Positions 1 through 8,172 of a DNA stretch of 64,000 nucleotides are shown piece after piece. Each line of letters begins with the position of its first letter. Within the stretch, counting starts at the first letter, position 1. A program made the translations under genes and the position numbers. The stretch is from Hyphomicrobiaceae bacterium (GTDB lineage: Bacteria > Pseudomonadota > Alphaproteobacteria > Rhizobiales > Hyphomicrobiaceae), in the NCBI GenBank assembly GCA_021775735.1, contig JAJFHG010000059.1, forward strand, positions 62,001 through 126,000, written 5' to 3'. The notes beneath the pieces are model-generated. The model saw only the letters and a list, made by a program, of their open reading frames with translations, made no database searches and had not been told where the DNA came from.

Positions 1-1893
1 ACTGGTTTCACAACTGCTCGTGGCGTGCACCGGGTCTGCTTTGAGACGAGGCAAAGTGTCTGCGTGTTCAAGGCGTGCCCCGCCACCGGTGGCTTCAACG
101 TCCAACGTTGCAATCGTCACTTGTTTTTCCGGAGATGCAAATCCATAGCGTTTTAGATGGGCGGCTTCAAACGCCTGACGCATCGTGGTGTCATCGGAGA
201 GCGTGATGGGGAGCGCACTGTCTGAACCTGCGTATTTCAGATGAGCACGTATCACGCATGTTGTGTCTTGGCCCGCAACACCTGCCGCCTGTAAGTCGTC
301 AGAGACTGTATCGGTTAATTTTTGAGCTCGTGTGTTCAACCGAGCTAACGTCTCTTCCGATAAATCTTCCTCAATAGTGACAGCACGACCAGCGCGCAAA
401 TCGGCGAGCCCCATGCCGTAGGCGGACAGCAAACCTGACAGTGGGTGGATCAGGATCGTTTCAATGCCAAGCGTGTCTGCGACGAGGCAGGCGTGCTGTC
501 CGCCTGCGGCACCAAAGCATTGTAGCGCGTATCGGCTGACGTCGTGCCCGCGCCCGATGGAGATTTTCTTGATGGCGTTGGCCATGTTTTCAACGGCGAT
601 GCGGATTGCGCCATCGGCCAGATCGTGAGGGGATTTATGTCCTGAGGTTTGTTTGGCCAAACGAGCAAATGCGGTGTTCACCGCGCTGGTATCCAATGGC
701 TCATCGCCATTTTCCCCAAACACGTTGGGAAACCATTGCGGGTTGAGTTTGCCGACCATGACATTGGCATCGGTAACGGTGAGTGGGCCACCTCGGCGAT
801 AGCATGCAGGCCCTGGATTAGCGCCAGCGCTTTCAGGACCAACGATCAACCGTGCTCCGTCTGTTGTGATGATGGAGCCCCCACCAGCGGCAACCGTCTC
901 AACAGCCAGCATCGGTGCATGGATGCGTACCCCTGCTACGGTGTTTTCAAAACTGCGTTCAAAGTGTCCGGAGTAGTGGGCAACGTCTGTTGAGGTGCCA
1001 CCCATGTCAAAGCCGATAACTTTGTCAAAGCCCAGCAGACCTGCTGTCTTTGCCATCGCAACCACACCGCCAGCGGGACCAGATAGAATGGCATCACGAC
1101 CACGAAAGTTTGACGCCGGGGTGAGGCCTCCTGAAGAGGTCATAAAGTCAATTCTGGGGGTGGGCTGTCCCTGTGTCGTGTCAAAGGCAGACGCAACGCG
1201 TTTGACGTAGGATTTTAAAACAGGTGACAGGTACGCATCTGCAACTGTGGTATCACCACGTCCGACGATTTTGATCAATGAGGATACGTCATGGCTGGCC
1301 GAGACGTTCTGAAACCCCATCTCATTGGCAAGCTGCACAGCTTGTTGTTCGTGATCGGGGTAGGCATAGGCATGCATAAAGACAAATGCGACAGATGACA
1401 TGCCAGCTTTAAGAGCCGTCCCGAGATCGTGACGGAGTTGGTCAAGGTCAAGCGGTCGTTCAACGGTGCCATCAGCGCGCACACGCTCGTTGGCGGCAAT
1501 AACACGTTGATAGAGTTGCGTCGGCTTTCGGATTTTACGGGCAAAGATATCGTCGCGTGCTTGCGTTCCAATTTCGAGTTGGTCGGTGAGGCCTTGCGTC
1601 ATCACCAGGACAACCGGTGCCCCTTTGCGTTCCAAAAGAGCGTTGGTGGCAACTGTCGTGCCCATTTTGACAGACGCTATTGCAGAGGCAGGCAGTCGCA
1701 CACTTGAGGGACTCCCAATGAGACGATGCATGCCTTCAACCGCCGCATCATCATAGCTTGTTGGGTTTTCTGACAGCAATTTGAGGGCGTGTTGCGTGCC
1801 ATCTGGCGCTTGCGCGACAATGTCGGTGAACGTGCCGCCGCGATCAATCCAAAACTGCCATTTTGAGGGTGCTGTGTCGGGACTTGAGGTCAT
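1..1893 (-). CDS. 5-oxoprolinase / hydantoinase A family protein (partial)
   Basis: The frame is open from the ATG at 1893 to the window edge, giving 631 residues with the C-terminus missing. The N-terminus reads FWIDRGGTFTDIVA, the phosphate-binding start of the ASKHA-fold HyuA domain, followed by a KMGTTVATNALLERKG segment typical of the family. By family knowledge these enzymes are ATP-dependent and cytoplasmic, opening 5-oxoproline or hydantoin rings. The FWIDRGGTFTDIV form favours ATP-hydrolysing 5-oxoprolinase (glutathione salvage, about 1200 aa, HyuA and HyuB fused) over a stand-alone N-methylhydantoinase subunit of about 700 aa. The missing part would decide this. The gene is transcribed leftward, away from the DUF2147 pair. 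Confidence 0.88.
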   Translation of the reverse strand, partial: MTSSPDTAPSKWQFWIDRGGTFTDIVAQAPDGTQHALKLLSENPTSYDDAAVEGMHRLIGSPSSVRLPASAIASVKMGTTVATNALLERKGAPVVLVMTQGLTDQLEIGTQARDDIFARKIRKPTQLYQRVIAANERVRADGTVERPLDLDQLRHDLGTALKAGMSSVAFVFMHAYAYPDHEQQAVQLANEMGFQNVSASHDVSSLIKIVGRGDTTVADAYLSPVLKSYVKRVASAFDTTQGQPTPRIDFMTSSGGLTPASNFRGRDAILSGPAGGVVAMAKTAGLLGFDKVIGFDMGGTSTDVAHYSGHFERSFENTVAGVRIHAPMLAVETVAAGGGSIITTDGARLIVGPESAGANPGPACYRRGGPLTVTDANVMVGKLNPQWFPNVFGENGDEPLDTSAVNTAFARLAKQTSGHKSPHDLADGAIRIAVENMANAIKKISIGRGHDVSRYALQCFGAAGGQHACLVADTLGIETILIHPLSGLLSAYGMGLADLRAGRAVTIEEDLSEETLARLNTRAQKLTDTVSDDLQAAGVAGQDTTCVIRAHLKYAGSDSALPITLSDDTTMRQAFEAAHLKRYGFASPEKQVTIATLDVEATGGGARLEHADTLPRLKADPVHATSSCETS

Positions 1894-1948
1894 GCGTCAG
1901 GAATTTAGAGCATCATACCCAGAGAGGAAACCAAACGTTTTGATTGAC

Positions 1949-1987
1949 AAAAAAGCAACCCGCCGAGCAGGAAGCTGCCGACGGGTT
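1949..1987 (-). terminator. Intrinsic terminator after the DUF2147 pair
   Basis: Read on the minus strand, AACCCG (1982-1987) pairs with CGGGTT (1957-1962), with further GCAG/CTGC pairing inside. Six T follow directly (1949-1954). This lies 38 nt beyond the stop of the second DUF2147 gene and upstream of the oxoprolinase start. Confidence 0.8.
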
Positions 1988-2025
1988 ACTGATATGAGAG
2001 ATCAGATAAAAGTTCTGCGAGATCG

Positions 2026-2400
2026 CTATCTGAGGCGTCTCCACGTGTCGTTTTTACAGATCAAGCCACCGAGAACGCAGCCAGATAGTGTCAGGCTGCT
2101 ACCAATAAGTTTGACGTAGCCTGAGTATTTTTGGTTATCGTCAAGGTTGAGAACGGTGCCTTTCCATTTGTTCACGCCTGTCTTCTTGGCGCCGCACATA
2201 ATGGTCTTGCCAACTTTTTTTGGTGACGGTGATTTGATAACCCTCATGCCAATACCGCCACCGCAGTTAAAGACTTTGATATGGGCGCCATTACTGCGCT
2301 TCCAGGTGCCATTTGGTGACCCTGCAAAAGCGGCGGTGCTTGCCACCACTGCAAGAGCCAGCCCGCAGGTCGCAACTGTCGTTAGTTTTGATATGTTCAT
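2026..2400 (-). CDS. Secreted DUF2147 family protein (copy 2 of a tandem pair)
   Basis: 124 aa. The ATG at 2400 is chosen because AGAGAGGAAA stands just upstream and a signal peptide follows at once (MNISKLTTVATCGLALAVV, cleavage near AFA-GS, residues about 23-25). The mature part has the DUF2147 pattern: a GTWKR start, a cysteine in VFNCGGG, a KW-G segment, YSGYVKLIGSSLTLSGC, and a final TW-R-R. The family is small, periplasmic and of unknown biochemical function. It lies 47 nt downstream of a paralogue, probably in one transcript, and ends at a strong terminator. Six cysteines could form disulfides. Confidence 0.82.
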   Translation of the reverse strand: MNISKLTTVATCGLALAVVASTAAFAGSPNGTWKRSNGAHIKVFNCGGGIGMRVIKSPSPKKVGKTIMCGAKKTGVNKWKGTVLNLDDNQKYSGYVKLIGSSLTLSGCVLGGLICKNDTWRRLR

Positions 2401-2447
2401 GGTGCCGTTTCCTCTCTGTACTATTTTCGTTTGTCGTATCGTTATAG

Positions 2448-2870
2448 TTAGCGCACACGCGACCACGTCGCGGTTTTGCAGAATACGCCATAGGCGCATC
2501 CTGATAGGGACAGGGTATTCTTACTGATGACAGTGACTGTGCCAGAGTAAGTTTTTCCGTCCTTACGATTGTAAAGCGAGCCAGACCATTTTTTGGCACC
2601 GGTTTTTCGTGCTCTCAAAATAGTCAAGCCAATGATCGAGCGACCACGCTTCGCTTTATTCGGGTTTTTGTAATCAACTTTTTGTCTGTCGGTAACTTTA
2701 GCAATGGAGCCACACAGGTTTGGGCCGCACTTGTACATTCGGATCAAACTGCCGTTTTCGGGATGACGCCAGGTGCCAACGGCGTCGTTTGCAGATTGCG
2801 CATGAGCAGATGTGAATGTCGCAGATGTTAAGATGAGGGATGCGGCTGCAAGACCTGCAAGTGATTTCAT
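2448..2870 (-). CDS. Secreted DUF2147 family protein (copy 1 of a tandem pair)
   Basis: 140 aa from the ATG at 2870, which has GGAGAGGTCCCAC immediately upstream. A longer in-frame extension to 2948 lacks this support. The signal peptide is MKSLAGLAAASLILTSATF, cleaved near AHA-QS. The mature domain has GTWRHPENGSLIRMYKCG, a KNPNKA segment, KWSGSLYNRKDGKTYSGTV, and closes with LSGC and TWSR. It shares fold signatures with the following gene, so the two look like an old tandem duplication. The role is unknown; a periplasmic location is inferred from the signal sequence. Confidence 0.85.
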   Translation of the reverse strand: MKSLAGLAAASLILTSATFTSAHAQSANDAVGTWRHPENGSLIRMYKCGPNLCGSIAKVTDRQKVDYKNPNKAKRGRSIIGLTILRARKTGAKKWSGSLYNRKDGKTYSGTVTVISKNTLSLSGCAYGVFCKTATWSRVR

Positions 2871-3549
2871 GTGGGACCTCTCCTGAAACTTAAAAAGTAA
2901 CGATGGCATGGCGCCCATTGTAATCCAGGTCTCGCAACGCGTGGCCAATAATGGTCACTGTCTGTGTGGTTGGCCAACGACTGTGTCTAATCTTGCGCTC
3001 TATTTACCATTACGTCAAAGGGGAGATTTTTCTGAAAAACGAAAAACACTCATAACCTCTTTTCTTACAAGAGGTTGTGCGGGTATTAGTTGGTTGTGGG
3101 GCTTAATCAGAGGCGCGTTTTTCGACGACGAGCGGCCCGGAAAAGCCGCTTTTTCCGGATTGGTTCATGAGATGTTTTGGTTGTGTTCGCCGTGATCAGG
3201 CCGTGAGCACACCTAATGCGGCGGCAACAGCAATTGTAATCAAAAATGTACGCATGTCTTACCCCGAAATCATGCTGTTTTTCTGGTATGAGAGGCAAGC
3301 CGTGCACGCGACTGGTCTCAACATACTGGACAACGGCATCAAGCATACAACAGATTAAGAATTTGCATAGACACCGCCGCAGTGCAGCATTGAGGCTGAA
3401 TTGAATTTGTTACACAAATAGTTGTGTGCAACGTCGGTAATATTGCATAGCAAAAAAAACCAGAGCTCATTTGGCGTAAAGGCAGAGCAAAAAATGGCAA
3501 GTTTCAATTTGAAGATGCGCAAAGGGGCTTTGCAGAAACGTGGGTCCTA
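2871..3549. other. Intergenic region with a hairpin and a TGA-interrupted mini frame
   Basis: No ordinary gene is visible. A perfect hairpin CCGGAAAA/TTTTCCGG lies at 3137-3158. A minus-strand 19-codon frame with a hydrophobic product (3196-3255) is described separately. Near 3408-3441 a CACAA/TTGTG-type stem occurs in AT-rich DNA, a likely promoter region for the co-chaperone gene at 3550. Confidence 0.5.
3103..3255 (-). other. Possible small membrane peptide, or remnant with an in-frame TGA
   Basis: From the ATG at 3255 the frame reads MRTFLITIAVAAALGVLTA and then TGA (3196-3198). GGGGTAAGAC precedes the ATG. The peptide resembles the signal half of a tiny lipoprotein of the entericidin type, where TGC (Cys) would be expected in place of TGA. 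After the TGA the same frame continues for 30 more codons, a basic, polar stretch, to a TAA at 3103-3105. It may be a real 19-aa hydrophobic peptide, a decayed lipoprotein gene, or chance. Confidence 0.3.
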
Positions 3550-4248
3550 ATGGCACAAACTGACGTGCAGCAGACACCAGGAGTTATGCCTGGGTTCCTG
3601 CAAAGATTATTGAGCTTTTTTGGTTTTGGGAAACGCAGTTGGCGCAATTCAGAGCGCTGTGCTGCCTTCACCAGTGCATTTATTTCATTGGCCGCCAAAA
3701 TGGCTAAGGCTGACGGCGTGGCTGTTGCTGCAGAAGCCAAGACGTTTGAGCGATTTTTGGATGTTGATGCGCATGAACTTCCCAACATCCGCCGGCTCTA
3801 CGCACAAGCTGAACGTGATGTCTCCGGTTTTGAGGCTTATGCTGATCGCATAGCTCAAATGCTGGCCAAAGATCCGGCAATGAAGCGGCGTGTATTTGAG
3901 TGCTTGTTCTATGTCGCCTGCTCAGATGGGATTTTGCATCCTGCCGAAGATCATTTTCTGCATGATGTAGCAGGACGCTTTGGTTATGACGAACATACCT
4001 TTCGCGCCATTCGTGCAACCTTTGTTCACGACCCTGATAGCCCATATGCGGTGCTTGATATCGCGCCAGATGCTTCAGACAAAGCAATCAAAGCGCGCTA
4101 CAGAAAACTTGTTTCTGAGAACCATCCAGATAAATTGATGGCGTCGGGTGCGCCGGCTGGCGTGATCAAAGCGGCTACGGCCAAAGTTGCAGCCTACAAC
4201 GCTGCGTATGAGCAAATCGAGGCCGCGCGAGGGCAGGCGACGTCATGA
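3550..4248 (+). CDS. TerB/DjlA-type J-domain co-chaperone
   Basis: 232 aa. Residues about 30-150 form an all-helical TerB-like (DjlA central) domain, with the acidic repeats KADGVAVAAEAK and CSDGILHPAED. A C-terminal J domain follows (about 165-230) with the DnaK-activating motif NHPDK. This is the DjlA order, but no N-terminal membrane helix is seen, unlike E. coli DjlA, so a cytoplasmic co-chaperone is inferred. Its stop overlaps the start of the amidase by 4 nt (ATGA), suggesting translational coupling. The pairing with a cell-wall amidase is conserved-looking, but its meaning is unknown. Confidence 0.85.
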   Translation: MAQTDVQQTPGVMPGFLQRLLSFFGFGKRSWRNSERCAAFTSAFISLAAKMAKADGVAVAAEAKTFERFLDVDAHELPNIRRLYAQAERDVSGFEAYADRIAQMLAKDPAMKRRVFECLFYVACSDGILHPAEDHFLHDVAGRFGYDEHTFRAIRATFVHDPDSPYAVLDIAPDASDKAIKARYRKLVSENHPDKLMASGAPAGVIKAATAKVAAYNAAYEQIEAARGQATS

Positions 4249-5024
4249 TTATAAAGCCCGACAGCCAGTTGGTGGCGGATCTTATTCCGTCACCGAATAT
4301 TGAGCCGCGCCAAAATGGGCTACGCCCGACCATTCTCGTGATGCACTACACAGGCTTGCCAACAGCAAAAAAATCAATCGAGATTTTATCACGACCGGAT
4401 TGCAAGGTGTCGTGCCACTACGTTGTTGATGTGGACGGGCACGTGACGCAAATGGTGGCTGAAGAAATGCGTGCCTGGCATGCTGGGGCGTCTTCATGGC
4501 ATGGTGAAACGGATATCAACTCCCAATCAATCGGCATTGAAATTCAGAACGTGGGCCACAACCAAGGCTATCCAGACTTTCCTCACATTCAGATGGCTAA
4601 GGTGCGCGATCTCTCTGTCGACATATTGAATCGTCACGACATCCCATCACACCATGTGGTTGCCCACTCTGATATTGCACCGGGGCGAAAAACAGACCCT
4701 GGTGAAAAGTTTGACTGGCCATTTTTGCACCAACACGGCGTTGGCCACTGGGTGGATCCGGTCCCGGTCGAAGAAGGAATGCCAAGCATTCAGTTGGGTG
4801 ATCAATCACCCGTCGTTACAAGTGTGCAGACAAAATTACGCCGCTACGGTTATGGCATAGAGGTAACGGGCCAACACACGGAAGAAAGCGTGACGATTGT
4901 CTCCGCTTTTCAGCGCCATTTCAGACCAGCGCAGTTTGATGGTGCGATTGATCAATCGACAATTGCAACCCTTGATGCTCTTTTGGAGACCCTCGAAACC
5001 GGCCCGCCGGATACCATTGTCTAA
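4245..5024 (+). CDS. N-acetylmuramoyl-L-alanine amidase, AmpD/AmiD-like
   Basis: 259 aa. Residues about 25-165 are an amidase_2 (PGRP-like) zinc domain: the LVMHYTG histidine, GIEIQN, and the HSDIAPGRKTDPG segment with the second histidine and the acidic ligand. Residues about 185-250 are a peptidoglycan-binding_1 domain (LGDQSPVVTSVQTKLRRYGY). It cleaves the bond between MurNAc or anhydroMurNAc and the stem peptide. No signal peptide is seen, so a cytoplasmic AmpD-like recycling role is favoured over a periplasmic AmiD role. That call depends on the true N-terminus. Its ATG overlaps the upstream co-chaperone stop by 4 nt. Confidence 0.88.
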   Translation: MIIKPDSQLVADLIPSPNIEPRQNGLRPTILVMHYTGLPTAKKSIEILSRPDCKVSCHYVVDVDGHVTQMVAEEMRAWHAGASSWHGETDINSQSIGIEIQNVGHNQGYPDFPHIQMAKVRDLSVDILNRHDIPSHHVVAHSDIAPGRKTDPGEKFDWPFLHQHGVGHWVDPVPVEEGMPSIQLGDQSPVVTSVQTKLRRYGYGIEVTGQHTEESVTIVSAFQRHFRPAQFDGAIDQSTIATLDALLETLETGPPDTIV

Positions 5025-5082
5025 GTAGAATGGCAGATCCCAGGCCAATGGCAGCATGCGCTCAAATTGTAAGATAATATGG

Positions 5083-5128
5083 AATAAATTTATTGTGCGT
5101 CTTGGCCTGACCACGTGACTAGGCCAAG
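5083..5128. repeat. Palindromes between amidase and NUDIX genes
   Basis: AATAAATTTATT (5083-5094) is a perfect 12-bp palindrome. It is followed by an inverted repeat CTTGGCCT (5101-5108)/AGGCCAAG (5121-5128) whose loop contains CACGTG. No T-run follows, so a protein-binding or processing site is as likely as a terminator. Confidence 0.5.
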
Positions 5129-5212
5129 GTTTGCGCAAGCGATTCGATCTTCGTTGAGGACGTACGCGCGCTTACATCGTTTTAGTTTTCAGCAAAAAGC
5201 CGGAGCCGCACC

Positions 5213-5668
5213 ATGCATCGTGTTGGGATTATTCCTTTCGATACAAAGGCAGACCAGATTGCCTTACTGTTCGTCACCTCACAAACGCGCGGTCGATGGA
5301 TTTTGCCGAAGGGGAAGCGCAAACCAGGTGAGAGCCAAATGGAAGCGTGCCATCGTGAAGGCTTTGAAGAAGCAGGCGTGCGTGGCGAAATTCTTGAAGA
5401 TTTTCCGTGCACAGTTGTGATCGGCAAGCAAGGTAAAAACGGCAAGCAAGACATCGTCGTAACGTACTATCCGTTTCTGGTGAATAAACAAGAAGATGAT
5501 TGGCCGGAAAAAGAACGTCGGCAGCGTCATTGGGCTTTGATTGAGGACGCACCTAAAGTTGCCTACAAAGAAGACTTCCTTGCGGTGATCGAGCAATTCC
5601 AGGCGCTACGTCCTTGGATTAAAGAAATTGCACAAAATAGAAAATCAGCGCAGCCAGACAAGCGGTGA
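5213..5668 (+). CDS. NUDIX hydrolase, DIPP-like
   Basis: 151 aa. A complete Nudix box lies at residues 34-56: G-x5-E-x7-RE-GF-EE-AG, with all metal-binding glutamates present. The N-terminus (HRVGIIPFDTKADQIALLFVTS) and WILPKGKRKPGE match the subfamily that includes diphosphoinositol-polyphosphate or diadenosine-polyphosphate hydrolases, so a cytoplasmic house-cleaning pyrophosphohydrolase is inferred. The substrate cannot be read from sequence. The last 50 nt of the gene overlap the end of the convergent phosphate transporter gene. Confidence 0.88.
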   Translation: MHRVGIIPFDTKADQIALLFVTSQTRGRWILPKGKRKPGESQMEACHREGFEEAGVRGEILEDFPCTVVIGKQGKNGKQDIVVTYYPFLVNKQEDDWPEKERRQRHWALIEDAPKVAYKEDFLAVIEQFQALRPWIKEIAQNRKSAQPDKR

Positions 5669-7109
5669 CCGGCACGGTCACCAACCACGCTGTTACAATT
5701 GAAAACACAAACTTACGTCTGACAAGTCGCCGTGTGGTGCGGACGCGACGGCTTGAGAAGGCTTGTGCTGCGGTGCGATTGAGTTTGTGGCCCGGGCGCA
5801 CTTTCCTTTTGTTTGGATTTTCAAGGAATTCTCTCAAAAACCCAACGCCAAAGACAGCACCGACAGCAATGTGCGTTGAGCTCACCGGCAAGCCCAACGT
5901 TGTTGCGATGAGAACAGTGACGGCGGCAGACAAAGCCACACAATAAGCGCGCGGCGAGTTGAGGCGCGTAATCTTTTCGCCGACGACTGCGATCAATTTG
6001 GGTCCGAACAGTGCCAGCCCTAACGCGATGCCAATCGCGCCAATTGCCATCACCCAAACCGGTATCGAGACCTTTGCTGCGATTTCACCTGAGTCACCCA
6101 GGGTTGAAACAATAGCAGCCAGTGGGCCTACAGCATTAGCGACATCATTGGCGCCATGAGCAAACGACAGCAGCGCTACGCCAATCAGAAGGGGTAGATC
6201 AAAGAGACAATACATGTCTTTCTTGCGATTTTTTAACGTCGCCGTGCGCTTGGCAATGTATGGTTTTGCCAATAACCACGCTGCAACAAATGAAGCCAAT
6301 GACGCTAGAATGATGATTCCGGTTGACGGTTTCCAGACCTTCTTGAGGCCTTTCATGCCCATGTAGGCGGCAAATGCAGCGGCCATAAGCGCAATCAGGA
6401 TTGGCACCCACTTTTTTGCCGCCTCAATACGGTCCGTCGCATTGAGGATGTTGACCTTAATAAAATACAAAAGAGTTGCAGCAATGGCGGCGCCAAACAC
6501 GGGTGAGATCACCCAGCTTGCCGCGATCTTGCCAACAGTTGCCCAGTTGACGAGATCAAACCCGGCAGCTGCAATGCCAGCACCAAGAACGCCACCGACA
6601 ATAGAGTGCGTTGTTGAGACAGGTGCGCTTAAAATGGTGGCAAGGTTGATCCACAACGCTGCAGCCAACAAGGCACTCATCATGAGATAGCGAAAGTCAA
6701 TCACGCTCACGTCTTGGCCTGGCGAGATGATTCCCTTGGAAATCGTTTTCACAACATCACCACCGGCCAGAAGCGCACCTGCACTTTCGCACACCGCAGC
6801 TATAATGATGGCCGTGGTGATTGTGAGAACCTTGCCGCCGACGGCCGGCCCCATGTTGTTTGCAACGTCATTGGCGCCAATGTTCAACGCCATGTAACCA
6901 CCGATGACGGCGGCGACGATGACAATGAGTGGGCTTTTTGTGAAGCCTTCACCGCCAACCAAAAGGGCGACGATGGCGAGAAAGATGACGGACAATCCGA
7001 TCGGCACAATATAGGCGCGCAATCCGAGCGATTGTTGTTGGATGTAGCTCAATCGCCTGAGGTCGTTGATATATCTATTCTCAGGTTTTTTGCGTGTTGG
7101 TGCGTTCAT
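5619..7109 (-). CDS. pit: Inorganic phosphate transporter, PiT family
   Basis: 496 aa from the ATG at 7109. A TTG at 7175 in the same frame would add 22 residues, and neither start has a good ribosome binding site. About ten membrane helices are visible. Both PHO-4 signatures of the family are present: GANDVANNMGPAVGGK in the N-terminal half and GANDVANAVGPL in the C-terminal half, each followed by an SSTH or STTHS motif. PiT proteins are low-affinity, proton-coupled phosphate (metal-phosphate) importers of the inner membrane. No PhoU-like accessory gene is adjacent. The 3' end overlaps the NUDIX gene by 50 nt. Confidence 0.92.
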   Translation of the reverse strand: MNAPTRKKPENRYINDLRRLSYIQQQSLGLRAYIVPIGLSVIFLAIVALLVGGEGFTKSPLIVIVAAVIGGYMALNIGANDVANNMGPAVGGKVLTITTAIIIAAVCESAGALLAGGDVVKTISKGIISPGQDVSVIDFRYLMMSALLAAALWINLATILSAPVSTTHSIVGGVLGAGIAAAGFDLVNWATVGKIAASWVISPVFGAAIAATLLYFIKVNILNATDRIEAAKKWVPILIALMAAAFAAYMGMKGLKKVWKPSTGIIILASLASFVAAWLLAKPYIAKRTATLKNRKKDMYCLFDLPLLIGVALLSFAHGANDVANAVGPLAAIVSTLGDSGEIAAKVSIPVWVMAIGAIGIALGLALFGPKLIAVVGEKITRLNSPRAYCVALSAAVTVLIATTLGLPVSSTHIAVGAVFGVGFLREFLENPNKRKVRPGHKLNRTAAQAFSSRRVRTTRRLVRRKFVFSIVTAWLVTVPVTACLAALIFYFVQFL

Positions 7110-7238
7110 GGAAGATGGGCCATTTTCGACGGTATGATTCAACCGCTGGCTATCAAGTTTCGTGTTTGACCTCAAGTAAACCGAGCAATTCGCCCCTAGT
7201 TCCTATTGATAGCTGTGAATTGTTGTCATTTAGGTACT

Positions 7239-7499
7239 CTAGATCTGGCCGAGGATCCTTAGCGCAACAAGGTCTATGGCGATCAATACGGAGATGAACA
7301 GCGCCCAATGCCACCACGACACGTGCATATCTTTGGCGACCCAAAAATCAGCCACGCACCAAGCGGTAATGAACCCCGCCCATATCAACCAACTGGGTTG
7401 AAGCACAATGAGCCAAAGGCATGCTGCGATGAAAATGGCATTTATAATCAAAAATAACTTCAATTTCTGAGCTCCGTTGGCTTGGAGGTTAACATGCAA
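7239..7499 (-). CDS. Small membrane protein of unknown function
   Basis: Up to 86 aa with about three hydrophobic helices (LFLIINAIFIAACLWLIVL, WLIWAGFITAWCVADFWV, WALFISVLIAIDLVAL). There is no ATG near the beginning. The frame can begin at TTG 7499 or at TTG 7463, and the latter has GGAG at good spacing (8 nt) and would give 74 residues. Tryptophan-rich interfaces resemble 2TM/3TM domain proteins. It lies upstream of the phosphate transporter in the same direction, separated by about 130 nt. Function unknown. Confidence 0.6.
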   Translation of the reverse strand: MHVNLQANGAQKLKLFLIINAIFIAACLWLIVLQPSWLIWAGFITAWCVADFWVAKDMHVSWWHWALFISVLIAIDLVALRILGQI

Positions 7500-7544
7500 A
7501 AAGTGGCGTACGGATGGGTATCAAACAATGTGATCTGCCGCTCA

Positions 7545-7573
7545 TTGTCACTTTGCATGCTCTCTCCTATATA
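7545..7573 (+). promoter_or_regulatory. Promoter of rnpB
   Basis: TTGTCA (7545-7550) and TATATA (7568-7573) are separated by exactly 17 nt. The predicted start near 7581 matches the first base of the RNase P RNA P1 stem at 7583. Confidence 0.75.
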
Positions 7574-7582
7574 GATGGTGTC

Positions 7583-8006
<424 letters not shown>

Positions 8007-8172
8007 GACACATAATCTCATTGCGCACGCTACCCGGCATTAGCCATGACGCTCATGTGGGTTTTGATCCTGGCATTTATTTGCCTACACTGCGGGCTAG
8101 CGTATAGATTGGTGTCGAGCAACGAGGTGTGGCTGCATTTGTTTTTGGACAGCCAGTTCTGGAGAGTGTCCC

